From NCBI GenBank assembly GCA_019022495.1, contig JAFEKR010000020.1, positions 372,001 to 436,000 of the forward strand: a stretch of 64,000 nt of DNA. The letters run 5' to 3'. The notes beneath the pieces are model-generated. The model saw only the letters and a list, made by a program, of their open reading frames with translations. It did not search any database and was not told where the DNA came from. Position numbers and translations under genes: made by a program. Below, one piece after another: positions 22,039 through 32,973 of the stretch (the stretch's first letter is position 1; each line of letters begins with the position of its first letter). The stretch is from Epichloe hybrida. Taxonomy: Eukaryota; Ascomycota; Sordariomycetes; Hypocreales; Clavicipitaceae.

Positions 22039-25033
22039 ATGGGACCGAGTGCTGTTGGCAAAAAGAGACCCAGTGCCATTTTGATGATCATCGCCAACCT
22101 TTTACTACCGTTGTCAATTCTCGTCTTCGGTATTGGTTTCTTTCCATACAAGCCTCTTCTTCCTGGTCTGGCACGTTACGAGACATTGAACTATGGCCAT
22201 CCTCCAAACGCACCATTTGACAAGTTGGTGTTTATGGTCGTGGACGCCCTGAGAAGGTCAATTTTAATCATCCATGAGACAGGCCGAAACCGCTCCAAAA
22301 TCGCTGATAATATCATAGTGACTTCGTTTTCTCGCAAGAGTCAGGGTTTGCATACACGCAAAGGTAATTCGATACATTTTCTTTCAGAACATTCGTTGAA
22401 TTACTTACTCATTGCTTCATCGAATGTAGCCTCATCCGTGACGGCCTTGCCATGCCCTTCACGGCAAATGCCCGGTCCCCGACAGTGACCATGCCGAGAC
22501 TGAAAGCAATGACTACTGGCTCAATCCCGTCATTTGTCGACCTCATCCTGAATTTCAACGAGGCAGATACGTCATCTACCCTTGCCGCTCAAGATACCTG
22601 GCTTGCCCAGATCAGAGAAGCCAAAAAGGGCAAACTACTGCTATTTGGCGATGACACTTGGCTAAAATTATTTCCTGAAACATTTGATCGTCATGATGGC
22701 ACAACAAGTTTTTTCGTCTCTGTCAGTCTGCCACACGCTTCTTCATGTATTGCTTGTAGCGGCACAATCACTGACAAGAGAATTTGTAGGACTTCACCGA
22801 GGTTGACAACAATGTGACGCGGAACGTTGTCCCTGAGCTGGAAAACAAAGATTGGGGCCTCATGGTGCTACATTACTTGGGTTTGGATCATATTGGTCAC
22901 AAATCTGGACCTCGAAGGCAAGAATGAATCGTGTTTATGAATCGTGTTTCTTTCATCATCGTGAAGACCGGTTACTAACCAACCTGTAGTAGCAACATGG
23001 CCCCAAAACAGCGTGAGATGGATGGCATTGTCCGATCAATCTATGAGGCTATCGATTCTAAAGATCATTTGGAATCTACCTTGCTTGTCCTCTGTGGAGA
23101 CCATGGCATGAATGATGCGGGAAATCACGGTGCTTCATCACCAGGCGAGACATCTCCTGCGTTAGTCTTCATGTCACCAAAGTTCAAAGGCAAGCTTCCG
23201 AAGCTCTACGCGCCAGTGGAGCCTAAAGACGACTTTGATTATTATTCAAGGGTTGAGCAATCAGACATTGCGCCTACCATTGCAGCGTTGCTCGGCATTC
23301 CTGTTTCCAAGAACAATTTGGGCGCTTTTATCCCCGAGTTCCTAACCCTCTGGACTTCCCCGCTAGACCATGTTCAAATTCTTGTCCGAAATGCCAAGCA
23401 GATTCTTGGCATCGTTATGGCTACTTTCGGCATCGAAAAGTTTGAGCTAAGCGGCAAGAGCGACCCATGCGCCCTGGATACGACAGACATAAATAAATTG
23501 GCGTGTGAGTGGCAGCGACTGATTAAACAAGCTGATGATATGCTCGACGTCCACAAAATAGATGAAACCTGGCTCAACGGAATGTTGTCATGGCTTCGAA
23601 ACGCACAGGCCTTGATGAGTAGCATGGCCTCCGACTACGATCTCTTCAAGCTAGCGCTGGGCCAAGGACTGGCTGTATGTGCAGTCGCATGCAGCATTTT
23701 GACCATGTTGCCTCTCATCAAACGCAGCCAGGTGGCGACATGGCCAATGTGGACCATCACTGGGTTGTACGGAATCATGATGTTTGCCAGCAGCTTTGTC
23801 GAGGAGGAACAACATTTTTGGTACTGGTCATCAACTCTGTGGATAGCTTTTCTGGGTATTACTTCCATGCAGAGGTAATCACAACATGTCAACTCTGTCG
23901 AGAAACGTTCCACAACTGATTTAATCTTGCAGGAACGAAAGCATCTCCAGTGGCGTGAGATATCTAATCTGTCTCGGCGTCATCCGCCTGATCAGAAGCT
24001 GGAATCAAACTGGCCAAAAATTCACGGGTGAGCCAGACGTTGTCAAATCATTCATTTCCCCAAATCCGTTTCTTCTTTGGGGTTTGATCATCATCACATA
24101 CGTTGTGGCTTCTATCCAACTCATGTCAAGCATACACGACATGCCCTGCATCGCTGTGACGTCCGTTACGTCCGTCCTCGCATCGTCTGCCTTTGCCTTC
24201 AAATTAGCGTTCACAGCTGAGGATGCTCCAGAACTTGTCACTGGGTTTGCAAAGAAACTAAACAACACATTCCATGGGCCATCACTACTCTCACGAGCTC
24301 GTGTGGTTTTTGTGCTCCTTACAATGGCGACATGCTTTGCCGTTTATCAGGCTCGCAAAGGTGGAACAAGGGCCATGTCTTCAGGTAAGCATATTCCTCT
24401 TTGCTCCATATCGCATCCCCTTCTGTTGATACCGATTTCCTGACATAAACATTAGCGGAAATTGTTCATCATGCTTATACCATTCTGGCCATGACACAAT
24501 CTCGCGCCACAAATATTCCTCTCTTGTTTTTATCGACAATCCTTTTCCGGTGCTTAGCTACTTCCAAACTCACGGTCACCGAAATCTCCACGACTTCAAT
24601 CCTGCTCCAGTATGCATCATTTTTCGCATCTGGAGGCTCGAATGCTATTTCGTCCGTTGACTTGTCCAGTGCCTACAACGGCATCAGTGGCTTCAACGTC
24701 ATGGTAGTTGGCGTGCTTACATTTATAAGCAACTGGGCTGTGCCTATTTTTTGGGTCTTTGCCACGAATCTATTCCTCCTGCAACAATACAAGCAGGGTC
24801 AACGAGATGTTTTGCGACTTCACTTTGTGCTCTTGACGTTTTTCACAACGACGAGCGTAGCATTCGTCATGGCTGCCTGCGCTGCTCTAAGGACACATCT
24901 CTTTGTATGGACGGTTTTCTCGCCCAAATATCTCTATTGCATGGCGTGGAGCCTTGGACAACACTTGGCAATAAACATTGGCTTAGGCAGTCTGCTCTTT
25001 GCACTTGGTACAGCCAAATCCATAGTGTCATAG
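22039..25033 (+). CDS. LAS21: GPI ethanolamine phosphate transferase 2
   Basis: ER membrane enzyme (Las21/Gpi7, animal PIGG) that adds ethanolamine phosphate to the second mannose of the GPI anchor. Seven exons (22039-22256, 22319-22363, 22430-22721, 22790-22917, 22990-23874, 23933-24384, 24456-25033) join in frame to 865 residues. An N-terminal membrane anchor (about 13-33) is followed by a lumenal alkaline-phosphatase-like domain: VVDALRSDFVF (metal Asp), SPTVTMPRLK (nucleophile Thr), FGDDTWLKLFP, LHYLGLDHIGHKSGP and CGDHGMNDAGNHG. The C-terminal half has many hydrophobic segments. Intron 1 has an unusual GTCAAT donor and intron 4 is a GC-AG intron (donor 22918). The gene converges on YCG1 with a 236-bp gap. 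Confidence 0.94.
22918..22989 (+). other. GC-AG intron of LAS21
   Basis: The exon ends CCTCGAAG and the intron begins GCAAGA, ending CTGTAG. Joining 22917 to 22990 restores the frame through GPRSSNMAP. Without this splice the frame meets TGA within 10 bp, and no GT donor gives an open join. Confidence 0.8.
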
Positions 25034-25269
25034 AGTGCTCTGCTGTGACATTGCTCAAGTGTCCAGGTTAGTCAGTTGTAACATGACGAGGAGCTCGTCG
25101 ATTTCGAATTACGGAGTAGAAGTAGATGAATGAATTCAGAACTATTTCTCCAATCTGACTATGTACTTTCCATAATTTGGCCGAATGTCATCCTCTCATT
25201 ACCATCAAAATAAAGCCTTCACATCATCAGACTGCACTGGATTTTCAGTTACTTCATTACGGTGCACAT

Positions 25270-28200
25270 TTACACACCACTCATCTTGGTGTCGTCATGT
25301 TGTGAGAAGTCTCCGGCTGACGAGTCCCTCTCTTGCTTTTGCACAACGGTGCCCTCATCGCTGTCATCAAAGTCTTCCTCCTTGATCTTCGGTTCTTCCA
25401 CGACTGTCCTCTCTTCGGTAGGCTGTCTTTCCACATTGACGGACACACTACGGCTAGTACGTCTGTTGAGTTGCTGCTGGTCGTTCATGCTGTTGACGAT
25501 CTTGCCCAAACTGACATGAATCTTGTACAATGAGTTGCGGCTGGTAGCGTCGCTAACGAGGCCGTCCTGGACAGCCTCACTAACGGCGGCGTACAAGTCG
25601 CGAATCTTGACATCAGAGGATGATGGTGATACGTGTAGCTTGCCAAGTAGCCCAGCCACTAGTTTCTTCTCCTCTTCTTAAAAAATCATGGTTAGTATAA
25701 GCCTGCGCGCTCGTCAGATTTACGATACACTTACTGCTGATGTTGCCTCGCAGTTTCTCAATTATGTCCTGTCCGAATTGAAGGTGAACATCACCATTAA
25801 CATTCTTCTTCTCAGAATCCAAAGCTACGCCAGGGGTATAGCATTTCCGTGGATCGGTCCAGTCAACCAGGCAGGCACCAATCGCAGTCATGCTAACCAT
25901 GTCCTCTTCAACATCAACGTCGTCGTCTTCCAGTCCCTCCCTCAGGTTGAGCAGGGAATGCAAAGCCTGCAACGAGATGGCCCGCATCAGATCTTGATTA
26001 GCTGCGCGAGAGTAAGAGAAAACGGGGAGAAAATAGTTCAGTGCTTGCCTGACAGGTTGATTTGTTGCGGAGGATGGGTCGAAGTAAGCGACAACCAGAG
26101 CCTTCAGAAGCTCCTCGCAAGCTTCTTCCTCGCTAACAACCCTGCCAAGCAGCAACTTCGAGGCAGCTACGACGGCTGCAGCCTGAACTTCCGGAGCTTT
26201 TGGTCCTCCTTTGACAGCTTTTATGTAGACCTTTAGCAGTCCTGGGGCGGATGACATGAGCTGATAGCCGTGCACATTGAGAATGTCCGTCAAAATATGC
26301 AGCGCTGTGATTTGGAGAGCAGTGTGGCCTTTGTTGAAGAAATGGATGAACAATCCCAGGTTTTCTTCGGCTAGTGATCGATCCAGCAGAGCACACAAAC
26401 CAAGACACACGAGCCCCTTTTCTCGTACTGGGGCTTCATGGCTTCGCACTGCAGGAACCACAAGATTGTTCAGCATCGAGACCAGATCGGGATTGTCCTT
26501 CAGATTTCCCGCGACGTGTGTAAGCATGCACTGAACGATGTGCAGGCACTTCATGTTGACGACAATCTCCCTGACAGCCTTCTCTCGAGCGTCTTCCTCG
26601 CTAAGTTCCACGCTCTGACCGCGCTTGAACTCGTTGGAGGATGTGCTCCCACGGCTCATTTCTGACCTGGCAGAATGGAAGCTGTCATCGATATCGTCTG
26701 GAGGGGGATCATCAACGATTGTGTCATGGACGTCCGCTACTGATTCAAGCACGATGCTGCAGAACTCACGCTCTCCAGCTGCGTCTGGAGCACAGATATA
26801 CCGCAATACCTCCACGGTGAGCTTAGTCACTTCGTCTGGAAGGTCCGGGATGGATAGGGATTGTCGTAGCAAGGTAAACATCTTCCTCCGACCGACCTCG
26901 TCGGAGTAGTCGAGTGTGAGCGCGATGTGAAGCATTTGCTCGACTATGAATTCTTGCTCGACGGTTTGCTCCTCTTCCTCCTCCTCCTCTTCAGCGCCTT
27001 GCTGATTGATCCTCTTAAGAGCTTCAACGAGAGCGTGCATATAACGTTCCAAGTAGAAAGCAAGCTTTGTCACTTCGGGCAGTTTTTCTTCCACCAGCGA
27101 CTCATATCGACCGTTACCCTCACTGCGGCAGAAGCTATTGAAGCTTCGTGCCATGAAAACGGATTCGGCGGACAGCGTCTCCCAGAAATGATCATCCAAG
27201 GTGACAGCATCTCTATAATCAGGTCGACCCTCCCAGAAGCCATTCATCGCCTCGAGAGCGACCCCGTTCTCGACACCCGAGTTGATCACGTCAATACGCT
27301 CGAGTAATTCAAGCAGCCCTTCGAAACTGACTGGGGCTTCTGTCGGGACCCCGTCGTCCGGCTGGGTCACACCAGCACAATCTGCAATCCATCGTTCTCT
27401 AAACAGTCTCCCTGCCGCTTTGCGAACGTTTTCATCCCTATCACGGAGTCCCCATCGCAGAAGTTTCTCTCTCATAGAAAGAGATAGATGTCTGAAATCG
27501 CCCAACGCAGGCAACAAGCGGGCGTAGACTGCTCTGCGAGTGGCAGAATCTTGGTCTCGGGCTCTTTCTAACAAGAATGGCAAAGTATTCGGAAGAATCG
27601 GGAGATTGACTAGCAAAGAGCGCCGTACCTCCGCGCTAGGATCATTTTGCATGACCTCCAAAAGCTTGCCTAGCAAATCCATGCCCTGATCGCCATCACT
27701 GTCGTCCGAGTTTGTGCATCCTTCAGCCAGATTACCTGCAAGGCGACCGAGGCCAAGTACCGCTTGAGATCGTACCATAGCCTCCTTGTCACGTATTCTC
27801 TTCAATAGTGCGTGGCGAAGCTTTTGAAAGAGGTCATCGTCGAGTGCGTCCAAGGAGTTTATGATTTGTGAAACAAGTTGTGTGGATCTAAATCTGACGA
27901 ATTTATCTTTGGCAGTCATTAAAAGCACGACTTCTTCCAAAATCTCTGCGGTGAGTCTTGTGCTCGGCGTTTCAGGCATCAGACTTGTATCTGCCTCGAC
28001 ATCTCCTAGGATCTCATTATCCTTCTCGTGTGCGTGCCGCAGATAGAAGCCGACAAATCTGATACACTTCTCTCCTGCGCTTTCTGACCTTTTTACTGGC
28101 ATAATCCTCAAAACACAACGCACAAACTCTCTGTTGAAAGCTGCCTCGTCAAACTCGTTCAGCGCAGCACTGTTGGGTTCGGCAGGTTCGTAGCAGCACG

Positions 28201-28594
28201 ATTCATGAATCTTGCGCAGATTCACAGCAAGCTTTCGATGTGTTGCAGTTGTACGCTGAGAATCGCGGAAAATAGCGCAAAGTTTTGTTCGCAATGTGGT
28301 CTCTGGAGTATCGACATATTCGACCGCTGTTGAAGATTCGCGCGATGCGACTGACCCGCGAGAATCAAGAGCTGTAGTCGATGGCTTTCTGGATGTTGCG
28401 TTTGACTTTCTGGCCGACCGGCCTAGAGTTTGTGTAGGCATCGATATGATGGGAAATACGGCATCGACTCGGTCCTTGAATTTGTCGCTGCTTGTGTTGC
28501 TGTTGAGAGGATCGTTGGCACATCTACGTTGAAAGGTCCTCAGTCTCTTGTTTAGATTGGTCGCGTGGGACTGTACAATCGCGTTTAATGTCAA
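25270..28594 (-). CDS. YCG1: condensin complex subunit 3 (Ycg1 / CAP-G)
   Basis: HEAT-repeat subunit of condensin that grips DNA together with the kleisin Brn1 during mitotic chromosome compaction. Two exons (28594-25735 and 25676-25270) join in frame. Starting at 28594 gives 1088 residues; starting at the in-frame Met at 28441 (MPTQTLGRSARKS) gives 1037. I favour the latter, because many family members begin with a short Ser/Arg-rich segment and it leaves room for a promoter before NOP4. Landmarks are FNREFVRCVLRIMPVKRSE, helical HEAT pairs such as VRSQAVLGLGRLA and VRRSLLVNLPILP, an acidic loop of nine Glu, and the conserved Cnd3 C-terminal domain (KGLVCLGLCALLDRSLAEE, FFNKGHTALQITALHILTDI). 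The small last exon encodes a charged tail. Confidence 0.93.
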
Positions 28595-28849
28595 TAATAT
28601 TCCAGATACGGCTTAGTGTCTGGGCGCATCCGCGGAGAAGACATAATGTACATATGTACGTATCCCCTCTTCCTGTCACGTGCGATAAGATAACGAAACA
28701 ATGGACCCCTGTTTGTCTTGGTTGAACTTTTTTTTTTGGTCCACGGGAAAAGCTGTTGCCAGTTCCTTGACTTAAATGCTCGAACGCCAAGTTCTTCCAG
28801 AAGCTGTATTCGCACCAAAAGATATAGCGCAGCTACGAGATCATATACA

Positions 28850-31015
28850 ATGGGATCTGGTTCTCTAACTAAAGGGCGCAAAAGACAACGGTCTGAAAGT
28901 GAAGAAATTACACCACTGACTGTCGAAGACACTGGGATTGAATCAGCCCAGAGTACAAAGAAGGCACGGCTAGAGGAACGCAGATCATTATTCGTTCGAT
29001 CACTACCAACTGGCATCAATAATGAGACACTAGCAGATTTTTTCTCACAGCACTTTCCGGTCAAGCATGCTGTTGTCGTGGTCGATCAAAAGACTAAGGA
29101 ATCTAAAGGTTATGGCTTCGTCACATTAGCGGATGCCGACGATGCTACCGCGGCAAAACAAAAATTGGACAAGGCGGAGTGGGACGGCAAACGTATACGG
29201 ATTGATATAGCTGAGCCTCGAAAACGAAGTTCGGCCGAAGCCATCAATGAAGCGGCATCCTCGAAGCGAGCCAGAGAGGAGGCTCAAAAACCACCGAAGC
29301 TGATCGTTCGAAACTTACCTTGGAGCATTAAAACCTCCGAGCAGCTATCTCAACTTTTCAGAAGTTACGGCAAGGTCAAATACGCTGACTTGCCTCAAAA
29401 GAACGGAAGGCTTAGAGGCTTCGGATTTGTTACCATTCGCGGCAAAAAGAATGCTGAAAAAGCTGTGGAGGGTGTAAACGGCAAGGAGATTGATGGGCGT
29501 ACATTGGCAGTTGATTGGGCTGTGGACAAAACAACTTGGGATGAGCAACACGAGAAAGAACAAGATAACGAAGAAGCTGGTCAATCATCTGAAGACGATA
29601 AGGCCGAAGACGCTTCTATGAAGAACAACGATACAGCATCCGCTAGGAGCGGTAAAAAACCTCGGACGGACCAAGATGGCGAACTCAATGCGGATTTGGA
29701 GAATTTTATGAAAAATCACATGCAAAATATGGAGGATGAGGACGAGGAACAACAGAAGGATGAAACAGAAAAGGACGAACATTTCTCTACCAAAAAAACT
29801 ACAGACAATACTTCCACCGTCTTTATTCGCAATCTTCCCTTTACCACGACAGATGAGCAACTGAAGGCATTTTTCTCGCATTTTGGTGCTGTGAGGTATG
29901 CCCGTGTCGTTTTTGACAAAGTTACGGAAAAAACGGCTGGTACTGGCTTCGTCTGCTTTGTGCGTGAGTCAGATGCTAAAGATTGCGTCAAGGAAGCACC
30001 TCGCCCTAAAGCTTCAGCTTCTGGTTCAAAGCCATCTCTTCTGTTGGATGAAAACGCCGACCCAACAGGAAGATACACGCTGGATGGGCGTCTTCTGCAA
30101 GTTGCCCAAGCTGTGAACAAAGCAGAAGCAGCTAATCTTGCTGATAACTCACTCGCAAAGCGGCGAGAAAAGGATAAGCGCAGACTTTATCTTCTGTCTG
30201 AAGGTGCCATCAACCGCGGATCTCCTTTGTTTGACTTATTGAGTCCTTCTGAAATTCAGATGCGACAGGCTAGTGCTGCGCAGCGGAAAAAACTGATTCA
30301 AAGCAACCCTAGTCTGCATGTGTCCTTGACACGTCTGGCATTGAGAAACATCCCGCGCAATTTTGGGTCAAAGGAGATGAAGGAGCTAGCGAGAAAAGCT
30401 ATAGTTGGCTTTGCAATCGATGTGAAGGAGGGTCGTCGACAGCCTCTTTCCAAGGAAGAGAATGCCCGAGACGGGAAAGATGCCAAAGAAAAAGAACGCC
30501 AACGAAAATTGAAAGGCAAAGGAATTGTACGGCAGGCCAAAGTGGTTTTCGAAAGCAATCAGGGATCTAAAGTTGATGAAAAGAGCGGCGCTGGTAAGAG
30601 CCGAGGATATGGGTTCATTGAGTACACATCTCATCATTGGGCACTGATGGGGCTGCGTTATTTGAACGGTCATCAACTGCAGGATGAAAAGGGGAGAAAA
30701 CAGCGACTCGTTGTAGAGTTTTCCATTGAGAACGCGAATGTTATCCAGAGAAGACGCGCTGCTGAGGAGAAGTCGACTCAAATGTACCAAGAGCGAAAGA
30801 ATGTGGGATTACAGACTACTGAGATTGCCGACCGGAATTTGCAACAAAGGCAACAGCGTGGGAGAGCCCCCAGAAGTCACCAAAAAGGCCCACAGCGAGA
30901 GAACAATGGTGATAATGACCCAAAGCAGGACAACGCCGAAGACATGAAACAGAGGCTTATCGTACGAAAAAGGCTGATGAGAAAGAAGAAGGCGGGCGTT
31001 AGAGGCAAGAATTAA
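28850..31015 (+). CDS. NOP4: nucleolar RNA-binding protein Nop4 (RBM28 family)
   Basis: Ribosome biogenesis factor needed for 27S pre-rRNA maturation and 60S assembly in the nucleolus. Intronless, 721 residues from the ATG at 28850 (the frame is open further upstream but only with unrelated sequence). Four RRM domains are visible. RRM1 (about 46-122) has LFVRSLPTGINNETL and KGYGFVTL. RRM2 (about 148-225) has LIVRNLPWSIKT and RGFGFVTI. RRM3 (about 322-420) has VFIRNLPFTTTD and GTGFVCF, with an insertion. RRM4 (from about 492) has LALRNIPRNF and RGYGFIEY, also interrupted by a charged insertion. Between RRM2 and RRM3 lies an acidic Glu/Asp/Lys-rich stretch, and the tail is strongly basic (RKRLMRKKKAGVRGKN). 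Divergent from YCG1. Confidence 0.94.
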   Translation: MGSGSLTKGRKRQRSESEEITPLTVEDTGIESAQSTKKARLEERRSLFVRSLPTGINNETLADFFSQHFPVKHAVVVVDQKTKESKGYGFVTLADADDATAAKQKLDKAEWDGKRIRIDIAEPRKRSSAEAINEAASSKRAREEAQKPPKLIVRNLPWSIKTSEQLSQLFRSYGKVKYADLPQKNGRLRGFGFVTIRGKKNAEKAVEGVNGKEIDGRTLAVDWAVDKTTWDEQHEKEQDNEEAGQSSEDDKAEDASMKNNDTASARSGKKPRTDQDGELNADLENFMKNHMQNMEDEDEEQQKDETEKDEHFSTKKTTDNTSTVFIRNLPFTTTDEQLKAFFSHFGAVRYARVVFDKVTEKTAGTGFVCFVRESDAKDCVKEAPRPKASASGSKPSLLLDENADPTGRYTLDGRLLQVAQAVNKAEAANLADNSLAKRREKDKRRLYLLSEGAINRGSPLFDLLSPSEIQMRQASAAQRKKLIQSNPSLHVSLTRLALRNIPRNFGSKEMKELARKAIVGFAIDVKEGRRQPLSKEENARDGKDAKEKERQRKLKGKGIVRQAKVVFESNQGSKVDEKSGAGKSRGYGFIEYTSHHWALMGLRYLNGHQLQDEKGRKQRLVVEFSIENANVIQRRRAAEEKSTQMYQERKNVGLQTTEIADRNLQQRQQRGRAPRSHQKGPQRENNGDNDPKQDNAEDMKQRLIVRKRLMRKKKAGVRGKN

Positions 31016-31407
31016 ATGCCTGGCATCTGTACATATTCATAGCTAGTTGTACGAAAAATCTCAAGTCAGAGAAAAGATATATTGTGCGACTTTCGGTATT
31101 CGAATCAAGGCGGCAGTTTCTCCTTTGTTCTTCTTGAACGACGTGTATTTTTTTAATCATTTGCTCATTGATGTGTCAATTTTGAACTTTTGTTGTGTCT
31201 TCTCCAGAGTATCAACATGTTGGACTCTATATGAAGTTTTATTCATACTCAAGAGATGCCGGCCACACCCAGCCAGGCAAAACATGAACTTACTTTCCGG
31301 TTAATTATGTGAAAAAAGATAATTTGTTATTGAGTCGTGTCGAGATTGATCAAACATGTCATGGAGGAACACATTGTTATATCCCCTGTTTTGATTAATT
31401 TCCAGAA
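31016..31407. other. intergenic between convergent NOP4 and uncharacterised gene
   Basis: 392 AT-leaning bp with both 3' ends; no gene seen. Confidence 0.5.
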
Positions 31408-32346
31408 CTAATTTGTGCTTTTAGAATTGTTTCGCTTATCGGAAGAGCTCCGCTGATCGCTTTCCTCTTTGTTATCGTTATTGATATGCTTGTCTGCCGG
31501 TCGAATTGTGACGTATGTCTCCAACCCTACTTGCTTTCCTTCTGCGTCCAGGGCCTTACGGGTGACAGTCTTGTGCAGGTAGCCAAAACGATCCACATGC
31601 TCCTTTTCGGTTGTCAAGACATCTTTCTTGTCACGATCTGTTGGAGGTGACCGGGTTTCATCACCAAGATCGCCATTCCCGTCCTTGGTCACTATTCTTA
31701 GAAGCGTGTCCCAGGGGGGTGTGCTTCCTTTGAAAGCCGACGATATTTCGGAGAAAAGCTCGTCAAAATTGTCGGGACCTTCGCGGTGTTTTGACCATAG
31801 GTCTGCGCTGCTTGTGTTGTCCTTGCACGTACTGTCGCCGAACATTCCTCGCTCCAAGTCTTTCATTGCCCTGCTCATCTCTTCATAAAAATAACTGGCA
31901 TTATCGTCTTCGGCCTTGTAACCTTTCTTGACACTCTTCCAAGCATTCGCAGCCTTTTTATCAAGCTCTTCATGGAAGGCCGCCCAGTCAGGCTGGTGTA
32001 CTCGGATGTAAGTAAAGGGATCGTCGGGCTGCCGGACCAGTCCCTGGGATTCGATTCGACGCAGCCAGAACCAAGTAGGCTCCCCAGAAGGAAACATGCT
32101 CGAAAGGAGTTGTCGTTGCTCATAGCGGCTTCTGATATCTGGTAGCTTCTCTCCCTTGGATGCCACGAGAAGATCCTCAAAAGCATCCTGAAAAGTGAAG
32201 AGTTTGGCGTCTAACCCTGGAGGCAAATCATTGGGAACTGGTTGTGGTAGGTGACGAAGTGTCATCGGAGAATAAAAGGAGGAGGAAATAATGGAATAAA
32301 GGTCCAAGTTGTTCTGCTCTTGGGGAGAAAGCGCTTCCATTTTCAC
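31408..32346 (-). CDS. uncharacterised fungal protein
   Basis: A 312-residue, intronless open frame with normal coding character; I do not recognise a family. The N-terminal third contains hydrophobic/aromatic segments (DLYSIISSSFYSPMTLRHLP, and WFWLRRIESQGLVRQP at about 92-107) but no clear membrane helix or signal peptide. The middle (about 145-230) is charged and probably helical. The segment DRFGYLHKTVTRKALDAEGK (about 253-272) followed by ETYVTIRP looks like an ordered C-terminal strand motif. The last 35 residues are polar, Asn/Ser/Lys-rich and probably disordered. A second Met at codon 3 is an alternative start. Divergent from the NIPA gene, convergent with NOP4. Confidence 0.75.
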   Translation of the reverse strand: MKMEALSPQEQNNLDLYSIISSSFYSPMTLRHLPQPVPNDLPPGLDAKLFTFQDAFEDLLVASKGEKLPDIRSRYEQRQLLSSMFPSGEPTWFWLRRIESQGLVRQPDDPFTYIRVHQPDWAAFHEELDKKAANAWKSVKKGYKAEDDNASYFYEEMSRAMKDLERGMFGDSTCKDNTSSADLWSKHREGPDNFDELFSEISSAFKGSTPPWDTLLRIVTKDGNGDLGDETRSPPTDRDKKDVLTTEKEHVDRFGYLHKTVTRKALDAEGKQVGLETYVTIRPADKHINNDNKEESDQRSSSDKRNNSKSTN

Positions 32347-32973
32347 GGACGGTCAATCAGCGAAAGTGACACCAACAGGTCGGATTATTGGGCGTTGTAA
32401 CGCCCGAGAACGATTCCAAAAGGGGCGTTCCCAATGAAAGGAAGAATCGAATGGCGATGATACAGCTTGAGAGTGATGGATGGATGAAGTAATGGTGAGG
32501 TAGCGTCGTCCTATTATGCGCCGTGGGGGCTGTAAACTATGTACATTGACAGTTACAGTGAAGGTGCCACGTATTGACCTGTCAACTGGCCTGGTCCGGT
32601 AGCACCAGTCTCCACTTGGCAAGGATTGAAGCGTGGACAGCCAAAACCGAGGTCCGCCTCGGAATGCGAGATGACCGCATCAAATCCCAACGCCAAAAAA
32701 ACCGTCAACCCGCCACACCGTCAGTCGATCCGCCAAACCGTCAACCTGCCAACCCGCCAACCCGCCAACCCTACCGGTCGCAGCAAGTCTTTGACATGAC
32801 TTGGCTGCCTTGGGCCAATGAGTAGTTCCTTAATCAAGCTTTGACTCCTGTAACTCGATGATCGCGATCCGTCGCCAGTTGGGGTCCATCGCTACCTCCA
32901 ACCATTGAACTATCCCCGACTCTAAACGTCTCCTGCGACTGCCTTCGCTGGCCACAACGCTCGTCAGGATTCG
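32347..32973. promoter_or_regulatory. divergent promoter with cgccaacc minisatellite
   Basis: This 627-bp gap separates two outward-facing genes. At about 32698-32772 it holds an imperfect tandem repeat of 8-9 bp units of the type cgccaacc / cgtcaacc. No coding frame is convincing. Confidence 0.45.

Noticed and set aside
28718..28849. 44-codon N-terminal extension of NOP4
   Set aside because: The extension (MVELFFLVHGKSCC...) is unlike Nop4 and lies in the leader; the ATG at 28850 starts the typical basic N-terminus.
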